Shown piece after piece: positions 53,886-64,000 of a DNA stretch of 64,000 bases. Source of the stretch: Spirodela intermedia (lineage: Eukaryota > Streptophyta > Magnoliopsida > Alismatales > Araceae). The notes under the pieces were generated by a model, which was not told the origin of the DNA, made no database searches, and saw only the letters and a program-made list of their open reading frames with translations. Each line of letters begins with the position of its first letter. Within the stretch, counting starts at the first letter, position 1. The translations under genes and the position numbers were made by a program. Location of the stretch: positions 5,338,259-5,402,258 of the forward strand of contig LR746266.1 of assembly GCA_902729315.2 (NCBI GenBank), given 5' to 3'.

Positions 53886-56833
53886 ATGAGGCTGAACGGG
53901 GACGCAACGCCGAGGAACGAACAGGGTAAGGAGATCGAGAGGGGGGCTCTGCAGCAGCAGCCGAAGCTGGTCGTTGGCTACGCCTTGACCTCGAAGAAGG
54001 TCAAGAGCTTCCTCCAGCCGAATTTAGAGGGATTGGCCAGGTAGTCAAGAGCTTCCTACGCCTTGTGGATTTGCGCTCTGTTGGTCACCAGAAACTCGTG
54101 GTGTGGTGCCAGTCTTTTCTTTCAATAATTTAGGACGGAGATTGATTATCAGGATGCAACAGTAGTACGCGGAAAAGCAATATTTTTCCTTGATGATAAG
54201 TTTTTTTTCATTGTGGGCAGACTGATTCTTGAATAATCTTTTTAGTGTGATGCTATGAACATCCATTTGTCTATCTCCAGCACTCGCCCTTCCAGATCTT
54301 CGTGCCCTCCTGAATTTACATCTAGATTTTTTCCACCAACTTCTCACGCTCTTATCTTCTTCGATTTCTTTGTCAAATGTTCTATGCTCACTCTTTATGT
54401 CTTGAAGTAATGCTTTGGGAAACCTTTTTGCGAATATGCCGCAGGAAGAAGGGGATATCATTCGTGCCCATTGACCAAAGTCGGCCTCTTTCAGGTCAAG
54501 GGCCCTTTGACATTGTTCTACACAAGGTGAGCTCATGCTATCTGTTCTGATACTCGGTCCTTTTTTCTCCATATTTCGCTATGAAATGTCATAGTTCCAC
54601 AGGATTCATCTTTTTTCTTTTTTCTCGGTGGGATAATAAGTTATTTTTTGATGCAGCTCCGGGGGAAGAATTGGCAGCAAAACCTTGAGGTTAGTCATTT
54701 ATGAAGAATTAGAATTCTCTCTCTCTCTCTCTCTCTTAGAACCATGCTTTTATTACACAAAAGTTTTGTAGATAACTGCATTTCAATATACGTCATGATC
54801 ATAAACATAGATGAGCACATTATCTTTGACATTGCCGATTAAAGCGCTCAATCAGCCCATTGAACCTCATATTATCAGGGAAAAGTATGAAGATTAATGG
54901 AAATTTATATCAGAAATGGGCATTATATTTGTTTAATTTATTTTTTTAAAGAAATAAGCCTCTGAATCTGTTGTTCAGACAAAAGCTCCACAAGTCCAGC
55001 TGTTTCTTCATGGGATGCTGAGTTTCCTTCGGATAAGAATGCGCTGTAACTTGATAACTTCTGAAATCAAGCCCACTTGAGGCATTCGTGTCTCCACTGC
55101 CTCAAGATGTGAATTTAATATAACCAAGTGTTTTTTAATTCCCATGTGATGCTAATTTCCGATTATTCATTCATTTTTTTATATTTTTTATGTATGTTGA
55201 AGGATTATGTGGAGCAGCATCCCGAGGTCACTGTCCTTGATCCACCGGAAGCCATACAGCACCTGTGCAACAGACAGTCAATGCTCCAGGATGTGGCCGA
55301 TCTGGACCTGTCCGACTGGCACGGTAAGGCCTCACATGCCTGACAAGTACCCATAGACGTTTGTTTTTTATTTTGACTTTTAAACTAGATTATTCCTCCC
55401 AGATTCTCTGGGCCGATAAAAGTTCATCTTTTTCTTTCTGGGTTTCGATGGAAATTAATGGTGCTGCCATTTTATACCCGGCCCTTCTTCTGACTTCTGT
55501 AATGAAACTGCCGTTTTTTCTCTTCTTGCTCATCGAAGGTGGTACCCTCTTCTCGTTTGTTTTGTGTTTTATCCTCCTTTATCTTTGACTTTACCACTTT
55601 TAGAATACTTGGGTTTGTTTGTATTATGTTGATTGACTTTTATCTTGGTCAGCGTTACAATTTGATTTGATTGCAGGTAAAGTCAGCGTTCCTAAGCAAG
55701 TTGTCATCCCCAAGGATCCGTCATCGATTCCTGAAGCTGTCTCTAAGGCGGGTCTGACTCTTCCTTTGAGTAAGCCGTTGCTTCTTCTGTAGCTAATATA
55801 TTATTAGATTCGCCCGGTTTGGCCATTTCGTGGGTTATTCTGCTTTAATAGAACCGAAAGAGCTGCTAATCTTTGCATTCTATTTTTTTTTTTTTAATCT
55901 ATTTTCTGATTCTTCTTGGTGCCACTGATTGCTGAACTGTTTTATCTTCTTCTTCTTCTTCTTTAGTCGCAAAGCCGTTGATTGTCGATGGAACTGCCAA
56001 GTCCCATGAACTTTTTCTCGCTTACGACCAGTTCTCTCTCTCCCTCCTCGAACCGCCCCTGGTGCTACAGGAATTCGTCAACCATGGTACATTCTAGGAA
56101 GCATCCAAGTTGACCGAAGGGGAAAAAGTCAACTCCAGCGTCGCAATCTGATTGTGCCCTCCCTTTGCAGGAGGTGTTCTATTCAAAGTCTTCATCGTAG
56201 GAGACGCAATAAAGGTCGTGCGGCGCTTCTCTCTCCCAGATGTCACCAAGCAGGATCTCTCCCACAGTTCTGGTGTCTTCCGATTCCCTCGGGTTTCTTG
56301 CTCGGCGGCTTCAGCGGACGACGCCGACCTGGATCCCGGCGTCTCCGGTGAGCCCGCCGGAGGCCCTTTGAATGCTTCGGACCATGTTTCTGTGCATATA
56401 TCGTCTCTGTGTATAACCCCTCGACTGTCCTGCAGAGCTCCCCCCGCGTGCTCTGCTGGAGAGGCTTGTGAATGAGCTCCGATGGAGGCTGGTAGCTCGC
56501 TTTTCTTCTCAAAAAGAATTTTTTTTGTGATAATTTTGCTGCTCCATGGATCGAGTCTGATTGGTGATCGACAGGGTCTGCGATTGTTCAACATTGATAT
56601 CATCAGGGAGCATGGAACCAAGGACCGTTACTATGTCATCGATATCAACTATTTCCCCGGTAAATTTGGTCGATTTCCTCTAGGGCATCGAACTTAACCC
56701 AGATTTTCTTCATCCAACGACCTGAATCCTCAAGTTTTCTTTAAAAAAAATTGTAGGGTACGGGAAAATGCCCGGATATGAGCACATCTTCACCGAATTC
56801 CTGCTGGGTCTCGTTCGTGGCAACTATAAGTGA
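53886..56833 (+). CDS. ITPK1: Inositol-tetrakisphosphate 1-kinase (ITPK1-like)
   Basis: Ten exons (53886-54040, 54445-54526, 54657-54689, 55203-55323, 55677-55769, 55967-56086, 56171-56347, 56436-56491, 56575-56659, 56757-56833) join in phase to 332 residues, the usual ITPK length. N-terminal motif [14 protein letters not shown] starts near residue 28. The ATP-grasp core contains [47 protein letters not shown] and [16 protein letters not shown]. The metal-binding end motif is [15 protein letters not shown], with aspartate ~301 and asparagine ~303. ITPK phosphorylates inositol tris- and tetrakisphosphates in the cytosol on the route to phytate, and ITPK1 also makes the pyrophosphate InsP7 used in phosphate sensing. 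Exon 3 has only 33 bases and intron 3 begins next to a CT run. All metal-binding residues I can check are present. The gene converges with PSRP6. Confidence 0.96.
54715..54737. repeat. (CT)n run in ITPK1 intron 3
   Basis: About 11 CT units starting some 25 bases after the donor site of the 33-base exon. Confidence 0.85.
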
Positions 56834-57438
56834 CGGCAGGAACCCAATTGGCTCTGTGGGCTGCGTCGCCGGCGGACAATCTGTATATATCGTCTGCCCT
56901 CAGGTGTTATGCAGCTGGCGAGACTCGGAAGAGGACGATGGCCACCGGAAGAGGGCCCAGCTGGTCTCCGAACTCTGCAACACCCTACTGATTCCACGTC
57001 ATCGATCTTACAAGATGACTATGTATGTAACCCAGAAGAGATGAGCATCGGGAGCTCCATGGATCTTGCTGTAAATTGGAATCATGTTGATGTGGTCGTG
57101 TAATGAACGCTCTCATCTGGGTTTTGCACGAGTTTGTGTGAAGATTTCGTCAATGCCGGAAGGGGAACTTGATGGGATTCGTGGTTTATGAGGTCGAGTC
57201 GAAGTTTTTTCCGCCGAGATCCACCGTAGCTCCAAAGCCGCCCCCTTTTTCTCTCTTCTCTGTCTCTCTCTTACATGGCCAGGAGATGGAAACCGGTGGG
57301 TTGTGAACACTTGCATGCGCCAGGCAGAAGCTGTGGCCTCTTTCTCGCACCACAGGGAAGGAGGGACTACGAGTTAGGGTTTCAAGAAACCCGTGCCAGC
57401 TTCAGGCAAAACAACAAACACTGAGGAGGCAGGCAACT
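56834..57438. other. 3' region of ITPK1, convergent with PSRP6
   Basis: No coding region is supported. The ITPK1 3' untranslated region must be here. Frames around 56909-57316 overlap on both strands and match nothing. Confidence 0.5.
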
Positions 57439-57706
57439 CCTCTCCTCCTCGAAGTTATCAGAAGTAAACGAGATAAGATTTGCAACGGCGTGAAAATGCG
57501 ATTTCAGTTTCCAGTTTCCTCACTGGGTTTCGGGGAGGAAGAATGGGTCTTCCCCCTTGATCCATGACCTTCAACCTAAACGAATTTCAGGACAAACGGA
57601 GGGCAGGAAGGAACCGGCAAGAAGAAGCTCAGCTCCCCCAGAATAAGAGACGTGGGGGGTGGGGGGGAGGGGAGGAGAGAGAGAGGGAGAGAGAGAGGGA
57701 GAGAGA

Positions 57707-57775
<69 letters not shown>

Positions 57776-58035
57776 GCACCTCGAAAAGCTCGGAAAGGCG
57801 ACAGGCACCTACTCTCCTCCTCAGGAAGTTATTAGGAGCAAACGCGATAAGATTTGCAACGGTGTGAGAATGCGATTTCAATTTCCAGTTTTCTCACTGG
57901 GGTTTCAGGGAGGAAGAATAGATCTTTCCCCTTGATCCATCACCTTCAAGCTAAACCAATTTCAGAACAAACGGAGGGCAGGAAGGAGCCGGCAAGAAGA
58001 AGCTTAGAAGAGCACCTCGAAGAGCTCAGAATGGC
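57439..58035. repeat. Duplicated block (about 200 bases) downstream of PSRP6, one copy split by a GA array
   Basis: The sequence around GATAAGATTTGCAACGG (57472) recurs at 57846. From there about 190 bases stay alignable through TTGATCCAT, ACCTTCAA and AAACGGAGGGCAGGAAGGA to GGCAAGAAGAAGCT, with scattered substitutions. A further shared block, GCACCTCGAA followed by AGCTC, lies at 57774 and 58012. In the left copy the two blocks are separated by the GA array (57660-57771); in the right copy they are adjacent. The offset is 374 bases. On the minus strand this is the region just after the PSRP6 stop, so at least the proximal copy may be 3' untranslated sequence. Confidence 0.9.
57660..57771. 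repeat. (GA)n array with GGGAGAGAGA higher-order units
   Basis: It begins with G-runs, then three or four units of GGGAGAGAGA-type sequence, then about 27 perfect GA units. The gradual change suggests stepwise expansion from the G-rich side. It lies inside the left copy of the duplicated block. Confidence 0.9.
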
Positions 58036-58041
58036 GGGCAG

Positions 58042-58404
58042 CTAAGATGCGGTGGCGGAAGGGGCCATGTCCTCTTGTGGGTTGTCAGATGACGAGGCCA
58101 GAGACCAGTCGGGAGGAAGCTTGGGGAGGGGAGCGTAGGCGGTGGGGCCCTTGCGGCGCACGTCCCACGGCTGCGTCTTCTTCGGCCTGGTCTTCCTGTG
58201 GTGAGCGGTGGCTTTCTTCTGCGGTCTGGAGGAGCATTCCACCGCCGCCGCCATCGTCCTCCTTGCCGGCCCCTCGCCGCCTAAGGACACCGCCAATCCT
58301 CGCTCGCCGCCGCCGACCCAGCTTGAGGAGAGCGGCAGAGACATGGCCCTCGACGCGGCAACGGACGGCGGCGCACCGGTTACCAGCATCCCGGAGATCA
58401 ACAT
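58042..58404 (-). CDS. PSRP6: Plastid-specific ribosomal protein PSRP6 (large subunit, cL38)
   Basis: A single-exon frame of 120 residues on the minus strand. The conserved core, about residues 57-104, reads CSSRPQKKATAHHRKTRPKK then TQPWDVRRKGPTAYAPLP and ends PPDWSLAS, the signature I recall for PSRP6 of the chloroplast 50S subunit. Everything before about residue 55 is rich in Ser, Ala and Gly with few acidic residues, as expected of a chloroplast transit peptide. The start is taken at the first ATG (MLISGMLVTG); ATGs at residues 6 and 21 are alternatives. The mature protein is very basic and would bind rRNA. PSRP6 has no bacterial counterpart and is encoded in the nucleus. A GA run lies just upstream of the ATG on the sense strand. 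It converges with ITPK1; 1.2 kb separates their stops, half of it repeats. Confidence 0.9.
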   Translation of the reverse strand: MLISGMLVTGAPPSVAASRAMSLPLSSSWVGGGERGLAVSLGGEGPARRTMAAAVECSSRPQKKATAHHRKTRPKKTQPWDVRRKGPTAYAPLPKLPPDWSLASSSDNPQEDMAPSATAS

Positions 58405-58411
58405 ACTCTTT

Positions 58412-58442
58412 CTTCTCTCTCTCCCTCTCTCTCTCTCTGTCT
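58412..58442. repeat. (CT)n run in the PSRP6 leader
   Basis: Interrupted CT sequence, GA on the sense strand, starting 8 bases upstream of the PSRP6 ATG, so it is almost certainly within the transcribed leader. Confidence 0.8.
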
Positions 58443-61400
58443 TTCGCTCCTACCAGGACGGTTCGACGGAGGAAGAAGAAGACCGGATAGGGCCAGTGCC
58501 CATTTTTAGTCCTCTCGTTTCCTTGTATAACGGATAGGCGTGGTTCCAAGGTTCTGATGTTCCCTACCACTTACAAACGCAAACCGCTGCCTGTGGATAA
58601 GACAACAACACTAAGCAGAAAACATATACGTCCCCTGCGCTGATCACATCTACTTTTGATTGCCAGTCGAGTACGTTAAGAGTGAAATCCTTCGTCATTT
58701 ACTTGTCGCATTTATCCATTTTTTACGCAATAACTTGGAAATTAATTTTAGAAATAAACCAAAAAATGCCGTCAATTCTTGGAGACTTTCTTGAAGCAAG
58801 AAGGAAAGCCTCACACCTTCAATCAAATAGGGTTATCCATGTAAGAGTATTGGAAATGGAGATAAAATAGTAACAAAATTGATTTATTTTATCAAATATC
58901 CATCTTGGGTCTCATCAATATCAATGTAAAAATGAACAATGAACATTACATTTATATATTTTATTTTATATATGAGATTTAGAAAAATGAAACAAAATAA
59001 GATGATTTCTAATACTAGTTGATAATTTACTAAGGAAACCATACTCTCATTCATAAATGTCAAAAAAAACATTTTCATTTATCAAATATCCTTGTTGGAT
59101 TTCATCATTATTCTTGTCCAAATGATCTTCATATTCGAATGAAACTAATAGTTTATTATTTTCCTCTTATTATTTTTATTTTTAATATATAAAAGCTTGA
59201 AGATCTTCAAACATGAACATAATGATATACAATTATAGTTGATCATTTGCTATAAATATTTTTCTTGCATTAATTGTTGTGTTATAGATTAATCATATAA
59301 TCTTTTGATGATTTATGGGAAACTTATGATTGAAGGTTACTTTATTCCAATTAGTAGAATGAATATTTATCTTGCATGAAATTGATTAAAATGAGATTAA
59401 TATTTTATAGGAAGATTTAGAATTAAAGGTGTTTAGAAGCAAATTGGACTCTATGGAAAATCAGGGTTTCAAATAGGATATGAAAATCTTATTTATTTAT
59501 TTATATAATTTTTATAAGCTTATACAAATTTGTATTTATTAGTTTTCAAGTTTAGTCATTGAGGCTGATGACTTAGCCCACTTATGCAGAACCCACTAGT
59601 TGGCGTAAGCCATCAGCCCAATAAGGTAAAGGGGATTGAGTATGGACTGAAAAATAAGATGTGTCAAGTTAGGAGAGCTATTACGACCTAGAACCAAACA
59701 TTGTCAACTTTAAGTGGTCAGTTAAACAAAGGGTGGCCTACCCTAATTAGCCTCACTATAAAAAAGTACATCTCATCCAAAATTATAACATGAGAATTCA
59801 AATGAAATGTTAGGCGGCAGCCTTAAAGATTCTCTCTTCTCTACCACCTTATCTCAAAGTCTCCAAGATTCACAAGCAAAATCAAGATTTGTTCAAGAGA
59901 ATTGTGCTCATGAAAATAAATCTCAATCAAAGTCAAGATCCCATAATCAACTCATGATGAATTCAATGATAGTTGAAGACAATGCTAATCTCATTGAAAA
60001 GTTAGTGTCTTATTTTTGACAGGATTGATGATATGTGGACTCATTGAGTTAACTAGAGCTTACACAGAGAAGTAAATATGTCATAGGCTTGTAGAACTTG
60101 ATGGTATAAAGGGTTAATGATCCTATGAAATAGGGTGTATTCTTGGGTTGGTTCTTGGGAAATAGACATATGGTAAAAGAGTTTTCTTGAACTAGTATTA
60201 AATCAAATATCTAAAAATTGTGTTTGTGACATTTCATATTTATATATTAATTCAAAAAACTATTTTAAATATTAATACTACATGGTTAGAGATATCAGCT
60301 TGGTTATAGTTTAATTTTATGTATTAATAATAAATAAGAAGAGGCTTGAAAAATAAAAGAGTACATGAAAATTCAAGCGAGAAAATTAAGCTTTACCTTC
60401 CAAAGACATCAACAACGAACACAAACATGCATCCTATTTTTCATTTGACTTCAGCAAAACAAATGACATTTAATTTGAAGTGAAACACTCTCTTTAGACC
60501 CTAAGGTAACTAGGTGGTGAAGGAAGAGATTGTTAGGTGAAAGTACAAAGTGTATGCAATCAGCTTTGGCCCTAGAAGGGTGGAATATTTGAGGAGACAA
60601 ACTTGAATGGTTGAATCCATAAATGCCAGCTTATATTTCCTAAGAGAAATAGTAAAATATCAGTATGAAGATTCTTTTGACACTAAATGTAATTGGGTGA
60701 GGGGCAAATCAATACATAAATCTTAGTGACTTTAGTGAGAGAGAGTTACATGCACACACATGTTGACACATCTAGCAATAACCCATATAGATGATAAACC
60801 TAAAATGAAAAATAACCAAAACCTTTAGAAACACAATTCACTCCCTCTTAAAGTTTTACCCAGTCCTATAATTTTAATAGTTCATTTTAATAGTTTATTA
60901 TTATCAACCTAACCTTTCATTTTCTAATATTAGGGCATCAAATCTACCATAATTATGATCTCACTGCTAGGATGCCTCACAATCTCCATCAACACCAGAG
61001 TTAACTCTTATTGAGGCTGGTCACAATATTATGATATTAAATAAAATTAGTATCATACTTACATCAATCTCTTGCCCAACCTAATATATTATCTTATGAG
61101 TACATGGAAAATAATATGACATAGACCATCAAAGCTAACTCAGAACTCTTTCTATTTCAATGAGGAAACTAAAATATTCTCATCAAATATTTATTAAACA
61201 CTAAATAGTAAAATTATTTTTTAAAAAGATAAATAATATTCTTAAATACTCCACAAGGCACAAGCACAAGTCAATGGACCATTGTGACACTCCTTGAGCA
61301 ATAGATTAAGGTTTTGAGAGCAAAACCTCACAATAGGCATCAGGTTGAGTGAGCATGTGAGATGCATGCATCATAATAGAGGAATGCAATTAAATAGTTA

Positions 61401-64000
61401 AATGACTATTAATCTTGATCCATAGTTGAGACATGTGGGGCATGTGCATCTAACATGTGGCATGTAGGAACACATTAACAAACCTAAGAAAACTTGGAAG
61501 GAATAATTTTTTTACATTTAGAACGATTCCATTAGATTGTAATGGATGCTTGGATAGATTGAGAAAAGGGTATGTAAGGAAAGGTGGCTAATGGAGGGAG
61601 GTCTAAATAGAGAAGGTTATTTAGGCCTCTCCTTCTATAAAAAGGGGAGAACTCCACCCTATAAAAGGTAGATGGAGAGGAGTCATATGTTGAACTATAG
61701 AGATAGGAAGGTTCTCATTTATAAGAGAAGGAAGCTTTTTAGTGAAAAGAGTGTCAATAAGTAATTAAATGAGTTGTGGTGCAAAGTTGTATAGAGAGAG
61801 AGTTAGTGGTGGGTTAAGAAAGAGTTGAGAATCAAGAGGAGAATAGTTGTATTGGGATCTTCTCCATCTTTGAGGTAATATAAAATTTTTAGTACCCTAT
61901 TGATAAGTCTTCATTATCATGACTTAATAATTAGTAAATAATATAGTTTTAATCTTAACTCATGATAAATAGACTTATATTTATGTTAAAGTGTGAAAAG
62001 TGATTTTTAGTAATTAACATAAATTTTTAGCTAATTATGTGATTTTCTACAAATTTATATGATTTTTATAATCTTATTCTTGAGATAAATAAAAAAAAGA
62101 AATAAAAATAAAAATAAAGCAAAATAGGGGGGACTTGTTGGGCCTACAAGTGGGTTGAAAGTATAGTCGAGGAGGAACTATGAGTAAGGGCTCAAGTGTC
62201 TAGGACCAATGGAGCACTTGTGCGCCATTCCCTTTCCACATCATTGGTGGCCAGTTGGGTGTGGGGCAAAGAGTAGTTGTACATGTGGGAGAAAAGGACT
62301 CATTATTTACAAATATAAAATTATTATATATTCACCCAAAACTTCAGTGGACAAGTGATGTGAGATTAAAATTGCGACACACCTTCCCCTAAAAGGCTTC
62401 AAATATTTTAATACTTAAAATATCCCTTATTTATAATAGAAATATATCATGATAACATCACTTGATAAGGGCATTAGAATACTTATTTCAATCTCTCTCA
62501 TACATGTAGACAACCAGTAGGGATTTGAATCCTCTCAAAGTAAAAACTCATATTTTTATTTAATTATTGTGACTTTCTTGTAGATCACCAGTAAAGGTTT
62601 AAGTTGTCAGAATCGTTAGATCATTAGTAAAAATCTTGTCAATACGATTTACGAAATATTGTTACTAAATTTGCTAAATAATTCGTGATAAAATAATTAC
62701 GAATCTATCGAGTAAATGATCTCTGATTGATCAACGAATAAGCCGTCGTTAAGAAGAGGATGATTCACTGAGAGACAAGTCACCACTTCTTGAGAGCATA
62801 CCAGATGTGATGAAGAACCTCTTCTTATTACGCAAACCTGAAGATGAAGCTCCTTGACACGCACCCCACTTCTATTCAGCTCCTTTCCGTCAAGGGACAG
62901 CTGCCAGAGAGTCGCAATATTGTCGTTTGTCTATTTTGTCAAAGATAATTTGACAACCCATTTCATTGATCTCTAGACTTTGCAAAGAGATCTAGAGATT
63001 GTCCACGTCGTCCTTGTCTAAGAAGAGCCTTTGAGGCCTTATACACTACACGATGATCCTCTCGAATACTCAAGATTCTAGTGCATTACTGACACATCAC
63101 TATCGTGACGTGGAAACTCTATTTTCTTACTTTTAATTTAATTTTTACTTCATTTAGTGATAATTTATGTGATTTAAATTTATCAAACTATACTTATTCA
63201 ATTATGATTCTTCTAACTTTTACAGATCTTAATTTGATCAGTTAAATCATTTATAATTGCTTACATAAGAATTATCGGACGAAACTCTATTTTCATCTGA
63301 TTTGCATTCGTTGAATAAAATTTTCAAAGATTACCTAATATTATAGTACATCTTTGTGATCGACTTGAAAAATTAATACTATTTTCAAAAGTTTTATTTA
63401 ATTATAATTGATATATTTATTCAGAAATACTTTTAAATATCTAAAAATTAGTATTTTCTAATTTTATAAATTTAAATTTATGTGATTTACTATACAACGA
63501 CTAAGTCACGTCACTTATCCTTACAATAAGATCTTGATAACTTTTGTAAGTATAAGAGAAGGCTTCTTGGTGTCGACAAAGTGACAATCAAAGCCAATCT
63601 TGTGTGAGAAAATATGAAGCTTAGTTTTACTTATGACAAGATGATAAAAAAATGTAATAATGAGCAGAGGATTGTTGTATTGGAGGAATAGATCTCTCAT
63701 ATTCTCCCTTCTATTGAAGTCTTAGAAGTATGTATCAGAACTGTGAAAGAAGGACAAAATGCGACAGAGCTAATGTTATTATAATATGTAGGTACTTTGA
63801 GAACATCTTGAGCTGATGCCACTAAAAAAATAGAGTTATGAGCTTTTGTAAAAGCTTTAGCATAAGACATATGTCTATTAAAGTGTACTTTCTCAAAAGA
63901 TATGAGACTTACCTATCTTAAGTTAAGGTACATGAACTCAAGTATTTAGGATTTTATTCAATAAGTACGAAGAATATTGAGGAGTTGAAAACCTTTATTT
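58443..64000. other. AT-rich gene-free tail
   Basis: After the PSRP6 upstream region (to about 58.7 kb) the base composition drops sharply to AT-rich and remains so to the window end. No ORF above 75 codons occurs and no family motif is visible. The texture (long A/T runs, scattered purine-rich pieces, moderately GC pockets at 62.7-63.1 kb) is that of decayed mobile elements, but I found no paired terminal repeats or coding remnants. A 70-codon frame at 59807-60019 (rich in Ser, Gln and Asn) is most likely chance. Confidence 0.5.

Noticed and set aside
62340-63120. Possible LTR of a retrotransposon in the tail
   Set aside because: Some composition and short motifs recall LTRs, but no second copy, primer binding site or polyprotein fragment could be found within the window.

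Overview
This is a stretch of plant nuclear DNA. Genes are split by GT-AG introns, several families are plant-specific (a plastid-specific ribosomal protein, class XI LRR receptor kinases, a sucrose/H+ symporter, an RCD1/SRO protein), and CT/GA microsatellites are very abundant. Several long exons, notably those of the two receptor kinases, the MATE transporter and the SUT first exon, have third codon positions that are almost all G or C, while spacers and introns are AT-rich. That pattern suggests a monocot. This is an inference; I cannot name the species. Apart from the 3' end of an unidentified gene at the left edge, I find eleven genes in about 58 kb, and the last 5 kb is AT-rich with no supported gene.

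Layout, left to right: 1-1793 (+) 3' end of an unidentified gene; 4482-6225 (-) MATE/DTX efflux transporter, 2 exons; 7197-14497 (-) SUT4-type sucrose transporter, 5 exons with a 4.2 kb first intron; 15771-19534 (+) WDR5, divergent from SUT4, 2 exons; 20954-22544 (+) subgroup IVa bHLH factor, 4 exons including a 12-codon first exon; 22.5-27.0 kb spacer with CT/TA minisatellites; 27170-28922 (+) TIN1, 3 exons; 31124-34257 (+) BAM1-type receptor kinase; 38647-41650 (+) CEPR1-type receptor kinase; 46813-49267 (+) alpha-tubulin, 4 exons; 49928-51460 (+) RCD1/SRO protein, 4 exons; 53886-56833 (+) inositol-tetrakisphosphate kinase, 10 exons; 58042-58404 (-) plastid ribosomal protein PSRP6, convergent with it; then the AT-rich tail.

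The genes are not an operon and mostly have unrelated jobs: transport (MATE, SUT4), chromatin (WDR5), ER stress (TIN1), peptide signalling (BAM1, CEPR1), cytoskeleton, stress signalling (SRO), inositol phosphate metabolism and plastid translation. The one thematic pair is BAM1 and CEPR1, neighbours on the same strand with their single intron at the same codon. Exon joins were worked out by hand from splice signals, reading phase and family resemblance recalled from memory. No alignment was run.

I found no clearly undescribed system. The most informative non-coding signals are a UPRE-type element directly upstream of the TATA box of TIN1, a site II plus telo-box promoter on WDR5, a short hidden first exon with an overlapping upstream ORF on the bHLH gene, and a duplicated block downstream of PSRP6 in which only one copy carries a long GA array.
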